The position numbers and the translations under genes are program-made. The notes below the pieces were generated by a model that was not told where the DNA came from, searched no databases, and worked only from the letters and a program-made list of their open reading frames with translations. From Desulfuromonas sp. (GTDB lineage: Bacteria > Desulfobacterota > Desulfuromonadia > Desulfuromonadales > Geothermobacteraceae), in contig PKUA01000028.1 in assembly GCA_002868905.1 (NCBI GenBank), forward strand, positions 40,207-104,206: a DNA stretch of 64,000 bases, read 5' to 3'. Positions within the stretch are counted from its first letter, which is position 1, and each line of letters starts with the position of its first letter. Positions 55,298-63,247 of this stretch are shown in pieces.

Positions 55298-55302
55298 ACG
55301 AT

Positions 55303-56454
55303 ATGGGAATCTCGCCGAACAGACCCGCCGGCTTCTGGCCGGACCCGGATCAGCAGAACCTGCTTGATGCCTGCCTGCTTGAAGGTGATCCCGCCCTGGC
55401 CGCCTGGCGACGTTGGGAACATGCCGACATCGACAACCTCGACCAGGGGTCGTTTCGCCTGCTGCCGCTGCTGAGCCGCAATCTCGAATCCCTCGGCGTC
55501 GACGCCCCCTGTCTCCCGAAGCTCAGGGGAGTCCGGCGGCACTTCTGGGTACGGAATCAGCTCCTGTTCCATCACATGGGGCTGCTCCTGCAGCAGTTCA
55601 AAGCAGTGGGAATTCGCACTCTGGTCCTGAAAGGAGCGCCGCTCAGTCTCGCCTACTATCCGAACCCCGGCCTGCGGCCGATGAGTGATTTCGATATTCT
55701 GATCCATCCGGGCGACCGGGATTCAGCCCTCGACCTGCTGGCCCCGGGCAAATGGAAGCCGATCTACTTTCCCGCTTTCGCCGACCTGAGCCGGTCGTAC
55801 CTCTCTTTCGCCACCAGCCACGGTTTTCGAGATGACGAGCAACGCGAAATCGACCTCCACTGGTACCTCTTCCCGACCTGCGCCGACCCGGATTGCGACC
55901 GGCACTTCTGGGAGCGGGCCGAACCGTTCGCCCTGGGGGAGGTCTCTGCCCTGACTCTGGCACCGGGCGACCACCTGCTCCACATCTGTACCCATGGCGC
56001 CGCCTGGAACGAAATCCCGCCGATCCGCTGGGTAGCCGACGCAGTAACCGTCCTCCGCCGGGCCGGCGACCGGATCGACTGGGAGGCCCTGGTCGAGGAG
56101 TCGGAGCGTCACCGCTGCGGCCTGCTGCTGCATGAGACCCTGAGCTATCTCAAGACCCGCTACAATGTTTCGATCCCGGACCGTGCCCTGGAGCTGTTGA
56201 GGAACGCCTCGGCTGATCGGCGCCAGCAGTTCCTGCTCCGCGCCCAAAGTACCCCCTTGAGTGCGCGCGGTTTCGCCATGGAGTTCCGTCTGCTACGTCA
56301 CGCCCAAACCGACTGGGTTGGCCGGGAAAAGGTGTCAGGGGGAGTCAACACCTTCCTGAAGGTCATGCAGCATACCGCCAAGAAATCAAGCATCCCGCAA
56401 ATGCTCGGCTACGCGACGAAACAGGCCGGCAAGCGATTGCGTCGGAAAGCCTGA
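55303..56454 (+). CDS. Nucleotidyltransferase family protein (PF14907-like)
   Basis: 383 residues from ATG 55303; a GAGGGA lies about 18 bases upstream. The Pol-beta-like motif is IRTLVLKGAPLSLAYYPNPG and LRPMSDFDILIHPGD with the catalytic SDxD. Helical surroundings (residues 1-120) match the uncharacterised nucleotidyltransferase family PF14907. These occur in capsule, exosortase and RiPP loci beside HprK-like and PqqD-like genes, as here. The substrate is unknown. Confidence 0.8.
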   Translation: MGISPNRPAGFWPDPDQQNLLDACLLEGDPALAAWRRWEHADIDNLDQGSFRLLPLLSRNLESLGVDAPCLPKLRGVRRHFWVRNQLLFHHMGLLLQQFKAVGIRTLVLKGAPLSLAYYPNPGLRPMSDFDILIHPGDRDSALDLLAPGKWKPIYFPAFADLSRSYLSFATSHGFRDDEQREIDLHWYLFPTCADPDCDRHFWERAEPFALGEVSALTLAPGDHLLHICTHGAAWNEIPPIRWVADAVTVLRRAGDRIDWEALVEESERHRCGLLLHETLSYLKTRYNVSIPDRALELLRNASADRRQQFLLRAQSTPLSARGFAMEFRLLRHAQTDWVGREKVSGGVNTFLKVMQHTAKKSSIPQMLGYATKQAGKRLRRKA

Positions 56455-56463
56455 AAGGTCTTT

Positions 56464-56640
56464 GTGAACGAATCCCGACCAAGCCCGAAACTGATCCGGC
56501 AGGAACTCGGCGACCTGCCATGGATGTCTCTCGAGCAGGGAATCCGGCTGACCGATTTCGTTCGTCTCGAGCAGCTGGAGCGCAACCAGCCGAAGCGATT
56601 CACGGAGCATCGCGACGTCCTGTTCAAAGTGAATGCCTGA
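56464..56640 (+). pseudogene. Possible NDP-sugar epimerase C-terminal remnant
   Basis: A 58-residue frame from GTG 56464 (AAAGG six bases upstream) to TGA 56640. The segment SPKLIRQELGDLPWMSLEQG plus IRLTDFVRL resembles the C-terminus of SDR-type NAD epimerases/dehydratases, which read LGWxPxxSLEEGIRxTVEW. Nothing of the NAD-binding domain is present upstream. It may be a remnant or a short unrelated gene. Confidence 0.4.
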
Positions 56641-56687
56641 TATCCTGTTGCGATGTGCACAGGACCAAGCGTGAGCCCGGAGTGAGC

Positions 56688-57692
56688 ATGGGCCTATCTC
56701 CAAAACTCGGCAAACTGTTGGGCGGATACCGGCACCGGCTCTCGGCCCTGCAAAATTACCTCCCGGCCAAGCGGATCGGGATTGGCCGTAATGTCAAAGT
56801 CAGCCGTCGCGTTCTGCGTCCCCCCTATTTCCTGACCCTGCTCGTTCAGGACAACTGCAATCTCAGCTGCCACAACTGCAACATGGGCGCTCCCGACATG
56901 CCGGCCGCGTCGGTCGAACCGGCGGCCCTGTACCGTTCCCTGCAACGACTCAAGTCGCACTACAGGCCAAGGACGGTCTACGTCCAGGGAGGGGAGGCCC
57001 TGCTCCACCCCGAACTCGACGAGATCTTCCGGGTCGCCAGGCAAAGCGGGGTCGCTCCCCATCTCACCCTCCTGACCAACGCCACCCTGCTGCACCAGCT
57101 TTCCGAACGGGGCTGGCGCAGCATCGATGCCCTCGAAATTTCGGTCTATCCCTCTTCCGGGGTCGATGCCGCCCAGATCTCCACCATCCAACGTCAGGCC
57201 AGCCGGTGGGGAGTCAAAGTCACCGCCTATCGCTACGACAGTTTCCGTGTATCCATGCTTCCCCGGCAAACGGGTGATATCAACATGGTGAACCGTATCT
57301 ACCGAAGCTGCGAAGTGGCCCACCTGTGGGGCTGCCACACCCTGTACGGCGACCGTTTCTTCAAATGCTCCCAGACTATTTTCGCCCCGCGCATTGCCGG
57401 CTCCAACGCCCGCCACTCGGCCGACGAGGACGGGATACTCATAGACGACTCCCCCGGCCTGCATCAACGGCTTTACGCCTATCTCGACAGCAAACAACCC
57501 CTCAAGGGATGCGCCTACTGCCTTGCAACCGCGGGCGTCGCCTCCCCCCATCGAATGCTTCACAACGGGGAAGCGTGCGTCACCCCGACAACTTCAGTTG
57601 ATGAATTGATTGATCGGGACAAGTTGGAACAACTGGAGAAGGGATTTGGACGGTATGTTGAAACCAGGGCGGTTATTGACGGGGAGGGGTGA
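56688..57692 (+). CDS. Radical SAM protein with SPASM-like cysteines
   Basis: 334 residues from ATG 56688 (GGAG six bases upstream). The radical SAM cluster motif is CNLSCHNC (Cys57, 61, 64; CxxxCxxC). Then VYVQGGEALLHPEL carries the GGE motif. The C-terminal half has Cys208, 216, 227, 275 and 278 (SCEVAHLWGC, FFKCSQ, GCAYC), a SPASM/Twitch-like set that would bind one or two more [4Fe-4S] clusters. Enzymes of this class modify peptides (cross-links, epimerisation). It ends the co-directional locus and is the likely maturase for the PqqD-bound tail; inference. Confidence 0.83.
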   Translation: MGLSPKLGKLLGGYRHRLSALQNYLPAKRIGIGRNVKVSRRVLRPPYFLTLLVQDNCNLSCHNCNMGAPDMPAASVEPAALYRSLQRLKSHYRPRTVYVQGGEALLHPELDEIFRVARQSGVAPHLTLLTNATLLHQLSERGWRSIDALEISVYPSSGVDAAQISTIQRQASRWGVKVTAYRYDSFRVSMLPRQTGDINMVNRIYRSCEVAHLWGCHTLYGDRFFKCSQTIFAPRIAGSNARHSADEDGILIDDSPGLHQRLYAYLDSKQPLKGCAYCLATAGVASPHRMLHNGEACVTPTTSVDELIDRDKLEQLEKGFGRYVETRAVIDGEG

Positions 57693-57758
57693 CCCAAAAT
57701 ACGGCACTAGTGAAAGCTTAGTCTAATTATCACAGGTCGTTGAACACGTGGGGCATTA
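57693..57758. other. Short spacer before the first att repeat
   Basis: No gene is seen between the radical SAM stop and the direct repeat. Confidence 0.4.
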
Positions 57759-57840
57759 AAAAGGGCTTACAGCATAATGCCGTAAGCCCTTGATTTTAGT
57801 GGCGTGCCGCGGAAGATTCGAACTCCCGACCTTCTGATCC
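57759..57840 (-). repeat. Attachment-site direct repeat 1, with tRNA 3' fragment
   Basis: Read on the minus strand, 57800-57840 is the T-arm and acceptor end of a tRNA: GGGAGTTCGAATCTTCC then GCGGCACGCCA. Next comes a terminator hairpin (AAGGGCTTACGGC/GCTGTAAGCCCTT). The whole 82 bp recurs at 63572-63653 with few differences, and the central 57 bp has two mismatches. The tRNA is incomplete, lacking the D-arm and anticodon 5' stem, so this is an att site and not a working gene. Confidence 0.8.
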
Positions 57841-57928
57841 CAGCCATGGCGCCCACGGGCATGATGTTGCATGAGCCTCAAGCAGGGTTTCTCCACGGGT
57901 TCCAGCAAGCGGAGCTCCAACCGAGGAG

Positions 57929-58762
57929 TCAGTGAAACTTGTCACCCCGGGCCTGCCTGGAGAAAGAGAGGAAAGGCCTTATCCCCATGATCGCCAAAAC
58001 CGCGGTTGCAGCAGCAAACCCAAGCAGCGTGCCCAAGATCACACCATACAGCGGATAAAGCAGGGATACGGTCAGGGAGTAGGCGATGACCGACCAGAGA
58101 CCATACGGGAAATTTCCTAGGACGACATGCACCATCTTCGGCCCGTGCTCCCGATGCAGCAAAAACACCAGTGGATAAAGAGCGACGGGAAACGCCGAGA
58201 AAAGCCCTGCCCACTCCGGACCGAAAACGCCGGCGAACTCCGTCACAACGACAACAAGCATCGCCGTGAAGATCATCCGGCCTGCGATGAGACCCACCGA
58301 CCAAGTTTTTGACGGCGCTCCCTGCTGTTTTCCTTGTCCGCGAAACAGAATACAGAACAGGGCGGTAGCGATTGTGGCGATGCCAAGCGCCGTCAGTCTT
58401 GACGGGGTTGTCTGACTGACCAGGAAGGCGGGGATCAGGTAGCCGCCCAGGGCCAGCACCGAGGGTGCGGCAAGAGACGATGTGCGCTGTGCAGACCAGT
58501 CATAGGTGTAGGCAAAGCACTGCGAGGCAAGGAGTCCGCAAAGATTGAATATCGCTGCGTCGGCCGCAAATTGAGCTCCGTATTCAAGCCCGTAAAAATG
58601 GAGGATGATCGCCGTACCGATCGGATAGCCGGAGAGAAGACCGGCCAGTCGGGCACTGTATTTTTCGGCAACAAATGAAAGGCCGAGAACGGCCAGCATG
58701 GTAATGCCGATTTTGTAGAGCAGGAATCCATCCACCGAAGCATCTCCAATCACACCCCGCAT
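57929..58762 (-). CDS. Multi-pass membrane protein of unknown function
   Basis: 277 residues, or 268 from GTG 58735, which has GGAGAT at a good distance. About eight to nine membrane helices. Two halves echo each other: SARLAGLLSGYPIGTAIILH and PEWAGLFSAFPVALYPLVFL, which suggests an internal duplication as in DMT-type transporters. No known-family signature is clear to me. First gene inside the att-flanked element. Confidence 0.6.
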   Translation of the reverse strand: MRGVIGDASVDGFLLYKIGITMLAVLGLSFVAEKYSARLAGLLSGYPIGTAIILHFYGLEYGAQFAADAAIFNLCGLLASQCFAYTYDWSAQRTSSLAAPSVLALGGYLIPAFLVSQTTPSRLTALGIATIATALFCILFRGQGKQQGAPSKTWSVGLIAGRMIFTAMLVVVVTEFAGVFGPEWAGLFSAFPVALYPLVFLLHREHGPKMVHVVLGNFPYGLWSVIAYSLTVSLLYPLYGVILGTLLGFAAATAVLAIMGIRPFLSFSRQARGDKFH

Positions 58763-58860
58763 GCGTTCCAGGGATTCGCATGGAGTTGAAACTGCCTGCA
58801 GGTTAAAGGGTGATTGATCTCACCCTCAGAATCAAAGAACAAACCATCGACGCAGTGTCC

Positions 58861-58893
58861 AAAAAGCCAAAAAGGGCTGCTTTTATGCAGCCC
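58861..58893 (-). terminator. Terminator of the 57-aa gene
   Basis: Stem GGGCTGC/GCAGCCC (58874-58880 and 58887-58893). On the minus strand the T run follows it. It lies about 115 bp downstream of the stop at 59010. Confidence 0.65.
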
Positions 58894-59009
58894 CCTTGTG
58901 GCTGATATTGGTATGTCCCGGCAGTTTAGACACCCATGCCAGCGCAACTGATCGGTTCCGTTGCCATGTTCCTCTTGCTACCAACGGTTGACTTCGAGAG
59001 ATAACGACC

Positions 59010-59183
59010 TTATTCGCAGTCTTCGTAAGCCCAGGACTCCGCTACTTTTTCTACCTGGACAATAAGCCTGTCTCCCTTCACATCAACAGCAATGCCTTGC
59101 GCGCCCGTTTTCAAATTCTTGATTTGACGCAAACTCCCGTGTTTGACTGCCTGAAAGACATTGATCAACCCTTCTGCATTCAT
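59010..59183 (-). CDS. 57-residue hypothetical protein
   Basis: ATG 59183 to TAA 59010, preceded by GGGAGG twelve bases upstream and followed by a terminator. The sequence MNAEGLINVFQAVKHGSLRQ, then alternating beta-strand-like stretches (GIAVDVKGDRLIVQVEKV), ends in WAYEDCE. The balance of charged and hydrophobic residues and the terminator argue for a real gene. No family recognised. Confidence 0.6.
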   Translation of the reverse strand: MNAEGLINVFQAVKHGSLRQIKNLKTGAQGIAVDVKGDRLIVQVEKVAESWAYEDCE

Positions 59184-59428
59184 TCGATTTCGAGCCTCCC
59201 TAGGTAAGAGTTGGGTTCGTCTGTTAGGTTGAATGCTGATGACATTGTTTCAGACCTGCCTTCTCCCTGCATAGATCATGGCTGAATGGACACCTGACGC
59301 GCGCGCTCTGTGTCCACGTTCTTATTTCCGAAGAGTTTATTTTTAATGACTACCAACGTAAATACAATTATATTACACAATTATTGCCCATATAAAATAG
59401 GCATTAAAAGTCAACCGCCGAGGAGAAA

Positions 59429-60364
59429 ATGAGCCAGAGCAATGAATGTCTTGTTGGAAACTGTGACACCCTTGAGCTGCTGCAGGGCCAGCTTTTGTCT
59501 TTGCAGCAGGAGCATCAGGAAAGAGAGGTTCAACTCCGGGAACGCATAAAAGAACTGGACTGTCTCTATAGGCTGACGAAATTGATTGAAGAAAACGAAG
59601 ATTCTCTCGACCAGATACTGCTGGGAGCCGTCGAACTGTTGCCGGTCTCCTGGCAGCATCCTGTAATCACCTGTGCCAGGATTCGCTTTAGAGAGCAGAC
59701 CTTCCAGTCGAACAACTTCAAAGCGACCCAATGGCAACAGAAGGCCCCTCTTATCGTTTCTGGTCTCAAGGAAGGGACCGTTGAAGTTTACTACCTCAAA
59801 AAAATGCCGCGGTTGGATGAGGGTCCGTTTCTGAAGGAAGAGCGTCTGCTGATCGATGCGGTTAGCAATCACATCGCAAAAGCTGCCGAGAGGATCAATA
59901 CGTTGCGACAATTACAGGTAGAGCGGCAGGCGTTGCAAGACGCCAATGCCGCCCTCCATGATTCCTTGGTCCAGAGTCAGCGGGACAAGAGGAAATTTGC
60001 CGCCTCAATTCAGGGGAAGATCGACAAAATCATCTCTCCGATCCTCTATGCCCTGCAGAAAGAAATGAAAACGAGTCAACTTGAATACCTGGAGCTGCTG
60101 AAGAAATACCTCGAAGACATTACGTCTCCTTTCGTTGAAAAAAGCGGCCTCTTCATGTCGAAGCTAAGTCCGGTCGAGTTTCAGATAGGCAACATGATCA
60201 AGTATGGCCTTTCGACAAAGGAAATCGCCAGGATTCGAGGCATATCACCCGCCACCGTGAATCGACATCGAGAAAGCATCCGGCGAAAACTCGACCTAAC
60301 CAACCGCAAAGTCAATCTGACATCCTACCTGAACAATATTGTGGATGAGTCACGACAGGACTGA
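59429..60364 (+). CDS. GAF/LuxR-type regulator
   Basis: 311 residues, GGAGA upstream. N-terminal coiled coil (LLQGQLLSLQQEHQEREVQL), a GAF-like region (about 50-160, LYRLTKLIEENEDSLDQILL), a second helical linker, then a LuxR-type HTH: LSPVEFQIGNMIKYGLSTKE, IARIRGISPATVNRHRESIR. It is probably a sensor-linked transcription activator. It overlaps the start region of the downstream DUF3147-like gene. Confidence 0.82.
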   Translation: MSQSNECLVGNCDTLELLQGQLLSLQQEHQEREVQLRERIKELDCLYRLTKLIEENEDSLDQILLGAVELLPVSWQHPVITCARIRFREQTFQSNNFKATQWQQKAPLIVSGLKEGTVEVYYLKKMPRLDEGPFLKEERLLIDAVSNHIAKAAERINTLRQLQVERQALQDANAALHDSLVQSQRDKRKFAASIQGKIDKIISPILYALQKEMKTSQLEYLELLKKYLEDITSPFVEKSGLFMSKLSPVEFQIGNMIKYGLSTKEIARIRGISPATVNRHRESIRRKLDLTNRKVNLTSYLNNIVDESRQD

Positions 60365-60381
60365 TTGTTATCATCTCTGAA

Positions 60382-60672
60382 GTGGCCAAACGCAGCTCCT
60401 TGGTCGGGGCGATTCTGGCGTCCATCCCCCTGGTTTCGGTCCTGGCGATGCTGTGGCTGTATATTGAAACCAAGGACACAGCCAAGGTCAGCGCACTCTC
60501 TTCCAGCATATTCTGGCTGGTTCTCCCCTCATTGTCGCTGTTTCTGACCCTGCCCGTCATGTTGAAACATGGCATGAATTTCTACCTGAGCATGGTCCTC
60601 TCTGTTGGAGCGACGGCCCTTTGTTACCTTGTCCTATTTTTGGCCCTCAATTCATTGGGTGTGAAATTATAG
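60382..60672 (+). CDS. DUF3147-like membrane protein, short N-terminus
   Basis: 96 residues from GTG 60382. VAKRSSLVGAILASIPLVSV, LAMLWLYIETKDTAKVSALS and FWLVLPSLSLFLTLPVML match the DUF3147 family with three further helices. Full members have another 15-20 residues before AKRS, with a first helix ending LIVxxSEVAKRS. Here the in-frame codons just upstream encode LIVIISEVAKRS, so that end survives, but it runs into the luxR stop region with no ATG, GTG or TTG. The real start may be non-canonical or the gene may be clipped. Confidence 0.75.
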   Translation: MAKRSSLVGAILASIPLVSVLAMLWLYIETKDTAKVSALSSSIFWLVLPSLSLFLTLPVMLKHGMNFYLSMVLSVGATALCYLVLFLALNSLGVKL

Positions 60673-60681
60673 ACTGACAGC

Positions 60682-61239
60682 TTAGTTTCCTTGACCGGTG
60701 ACCAGGGTCACGATTTCAGACGTTGGTGCCGTACCGAGCCACGCGAAAATGTCAGCGATCTCCTGTTCAAGAGCAAGTCGTTCCCCTGAATTTTTCGGCA
60801 GACTTTTCGCTTGTTTCCGAAGTTTTCGCGATTTTTTTGCTACATCTAAGGCCTTCGGAGTCATTGTTGCCACGACATAATGTTTGCTGTCCTTGGCTGT
60901 CAGAACCAGGCGGTGCTCATTTTGGTCGATAACGGACAACGCGGCATTGCCGTATGTCGTCCCCGCAAAAACCTGAATACCGTCGACCGGGCAGGAAATA
61001 TCGAAATATTGAGCTTTCAATTTCCCCTTGCCTCCGGATGTCCTTATCGCCTCTTTAGCCGCCAACCCCAACCTGGCGCCGAAAAGGGAGCCGCCACAGA
61101 CATGCCCGTGAAATTTTTCCAGAAACGCCAATTGCTCTGGATCGGGAACAGCGTGTTCATCAGAGGCGCCGAAGCAGGGAGGAACGAACAGAAAGCCGAG
61201 AAGCAGGATGAAAGCAAATGCTCGCAACAAAGCCGACAT
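60682..61239 (-). CDS. Secreted FmdE-domain protein
   Basis: 185 residues. The signal peptide is ALLRAFAFILLLGFLFVPPC. A FmdE domain follows: FLEKFHGHVCGGSLFGARLG, SCPVDGIQVFAGTTYGNAAL and HYVVATMTPKALDVAKKSRK, with the conserved His and Cys that bind zinc in FmdE-type proteins. FmdE domains are normally cytosolic, attached to formylmethanofuran dehydrogenase or molybdopterin loci; an exported copy is unusual. Convergent with the DUF3147-like gene. Confidence 0.82.
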   Translation of the reverse strand: MSALLRAFAFILLLGFLFVPPCFGASDEHAVPDPEQLAFLEKFHGHVCGGSLFGARLGLAAKEAIRTSGGKGKLKAQYFDISCPVDGIQVFAGTTYGNAALSVIDQNEHRLVLTAKDSKHYVVATMTPKALDVAKKSRKLRKQAKSLPKNSGERLALEQEIADIFAWLGTAPTSEIVTLVTGQGN

Positions 61240-61264
61240 GATTCTTCTCCATGAAGCAGTTTAG

Positions 61265-61299
61265 AAAAAAATGGCCCGCCCGTGGATGGATGGGCCATT
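61265..61299 (-). terminator. Terminator between the anchor-protein gene and the FmdE gene
   Basis: Stem AATGGCCC/GGGCCATT (61270-61277 and 61292-61299) followed on the minus strand by a T run. It ends the HupE/anchor transcript 55 bp past its stop, just before the FmdE gene. Confidence 0.65.
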
Positions 61300-61354
61300 C
61301 TACATCATTTTGAACTCAGTCTCAGCTCAATGGGACAATTTGTCCGGCACAAAT

Positions 61355-61993
61355 CTAAACTTCCTGAGTCATTTCTGCAAACTCACCTTTTACTTCAAGG
61401 ATAATGGTCATCGGCTTGCCAGAGCGATTTCTCCAAAACCAGCCATGTTTTCCGTCGAACTCGGCCTCCAGCACACCGGAGTCGCTTTCGGCGGAACCTT
61501 TGCTGTAATTGAAATAATTGATTTTGTGTTTCTTCGAATCCCCATGGACATCAAAGTTGGCGCGATCATTACTTGTTTTCCACGAATAGCTGACCTTGCC
61601 ACCTTTAACCATTTTCACCTTGACCTCCCTGGCCTGATCGGGTTCGAGAGACACCGTGATACTGTCGGATTTGATCGTTTCAGCAGACAGGGCCTCAACG
61701 ACCGTTTCACTTTTACTGGATGCAGTCGAGGTATCTTCGAAAAGTTCTTCTAACTTCAAGGGCTCGGCAACAGCCTCTTCTGCTATGGCTTCCTGGGCTA
61801 GAGAAACTTTGATTTTCCCCATTTTGGTAAGACCGAGAACCCGCCCCACACCGGTTGGGTCGATACCATACTCAGCGGGCAGGACAGCCGTAACCAGAAT
61901 AATCGACGCAAGAATAATCGCAGCGACAGTTGATTTGAGTAGCTTGGCCGCTGAAGGAAGCTCGTTATTGGACGGGATTTTATTGTTATGCAT
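61355..61993 (-). CDS. Transmembrane anchor protein of metal-resistance loci
   Basis: 212 residues. One helix (AIILASIILVTAVLPA), then LPAEYGIDPTGVGRVLGLTK, which recurs in membrane anchor proteins encoded beside HupE/UreJ and heavy-metal efflux genes. The rest is a periplasmic acidic linker and a beta-rich C-terminal domain (ITVSLEPDQAREVKVKMVKG; KHGWFWRNRSGKPMTIILEV). It is 22 bp from the HupE gene, in one operon. Confidence 0.75.
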   Translation of the reverse strand: MHNNKIPSNNELPSAAKLLKSTVAAIILASIILVTAVLPAEYGIDPTGVGRVLGLTKMGKIKVSLAQEAIAEEAVAEPLKLEELFEDTSTASSKSETVVEALSAETIKSDSITVSLEPDQAREVKVKMVKGGKVSYSWKTSNDRANFDVHGDSKKHKINYFNYSKGSAESDSGVLEAEFDGKHGWFWRNRSGKPMTIILEVKGEFAEMTQEV

Positions 61994-62015
61994 ATTTAAG
62001 ATCTCCGAAATTGTT

Positions 62016-62729
62016 TTAGGAAACGAAAAAGCCGGTCATCTGATAACCGACAAAGATAAACCCGCCGGTCATCAGTGCGACGTTGGCACTATAGGCATGA
62101 CGGCCAAACCCAGCCGTCCGCCGCCAAAACCCCATGACGATCAGGATCATCCCCAGTGCCATCAGTTGTCCTAACTCCACCCCTACATTAAATGCGACGA
62201 GATTCGGAATCAGACCATCGGGCGACATCTTGTATTCAAGGATCTTGGTGGCCAAACCAAACCCGTGGAACAGGCCAAAAATTAAAGTGGCGACCTTGGT
62301 GTTGGGCTGGAAGCCAAACCAGCGTTGATATGCACCCATGTTGTCCAACGCTTTGTAGACGATAGAGAAGCCGATAATGGCATCGATGAGGTAGGCGCTG
62401 ACGCTGAAATCCATCAGTACGCCTGCAAGCAGCGTCATCGAATGACCCACCGCAAAGAGCGTTACATAAATGCTGACATCCTTCAGGCGGTAGAGAAAGA
62501 AAATCACCCCGAACAGGAAGAGAAGGTGGTCATATCCGGTCACCATGTGCTTCGCGCCCAGATAGATAAAGGGGATGATCATCGTCCCTGAGCTTTCCTG
62601 AATGTACCCTTTGTCACCGGCGGTCACGCCATGGGCAGCGACATCAACGGCTAGTGACAATAGCAGTGTGACAAGAGCCACAAGCACAAACCAGTTGCTG
62701 CTTATGGCGTCTTTGGAAAAACGAATCAT
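62016..62729 (-). CDS. HupE/UreJ-family membrane protein
   Basis: 237 residues. Six or so helices. FIYLGAKHMVTGYDHLLFLF is the HupE/UreJ signature, with His and Asp residues; HSMTLLAGVLMDF and FHGFGLATKILEY follow. Family members move nickel or related metals for hydrogenase and urease, and second forms lie in metal-resistance operons. Encoded directly upstream of the anchor protein. Confidence 0.87.
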   Translation of the reverse strand: MIRFSKDAISSNWFVLVALVTLLLSLAVDVAAHGVTAGDKGYIQESSGTMIIPFIYLGAKHMVTGYDHLLFLFGVIFFLYRLKDVSIYVTLFAVGHSMTLLAGVLMDFSVSAYLIDAIIGFSIVYKALDNMGAYQRWFGFQPNTKVATLIFGLFHGFGLATKILEYKMSPDGLIPNLVAFNVGVELGQLMALGMILIVMGFWRRTAGFGRHAYSANVALMTGGFIFVGYQMTGFFVS

Positions 62730-62815
62730 AAGTTAACCTCACATAGGTTTTACCGAGATGGGACTTACCAGTGAAACCCAAAAAGTTGTGTTTTGTTGAA
62801 AGAATTTTTACGATT

Positions 62816-63247
62816 TCAGGCGAACTGTGGCGGGCCACGAATAGCGCCAAAGGAGATATAGCACTCTTTGGGCTGAGAGGATGTTGCCAGGAAAGGTCTT
62901 GTTTCCTCAAAATCTATGCAGGGTAAATCATTTGCACAAACAGGCTGGCCTATGCAGTCAAAGGTTACATTTGCAAAAGACTTTGAACGAGGAGCCTTCC
63001 TCCAGGACGTTTTCTTATGTTTGTGCTCGCCATCATTTTCATGGGAAGACTCCTCCTCGTGATGATGATGGTTTGAGGTGTGGCTATTCTCAATAGATAA
63101 AGGGTGAGCACTGACCTCGAATGCAACCGAATCACTGGTGTGAAAATGATGTAAGTGGAGGGATTGATAAGCCTGCCCACTGAAAACAACAGCCAGGAAA
63201 ATGCAAAAAATAACGCGCCACAATTTATGGAGTAAGTCGATATTCAT
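62816..63247 (-). CDS. Secreted His-rich metal-binding-type protein
   Basis: 143 residues from ATG 63247. An N-terminal helix or signal (LWRVIFCIFLAVVFSGQAYQ) is followed by SLHLHHFHTSD and HTSNHHHHEEESSHENDGEH, a His/Glu-rich tract suited to binding Zn, Ni, Co or Cu. Later come cysteines in DCIGQPVCANDLPCIDFEE. It resembles CzcI/cobalt-type accessory proteins. With HupE and the anchor protein it forms a metal-related cluster. Confidence 0.75.
   Translation of the reverse strand: MNIDLLHKLWRVIFCIFLAVVFSGQAYQSLHLHHFHTSDSVAFEVSAHPLSIENSHTSNHHHHEEESSHENDGEHKHKKTSWRKAPRSKSFANVTFDCIGQPVCANDLPCIDFEETRPFLATSSQPKECYISFGAIRGPPQFA

Noticed and set aside
57800..57840. Functional tRNA gene at the first repeat
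   Set aside because: Only the T-arm and acceptor 3' strand are present; the D-arm and anticodon stem are missing.
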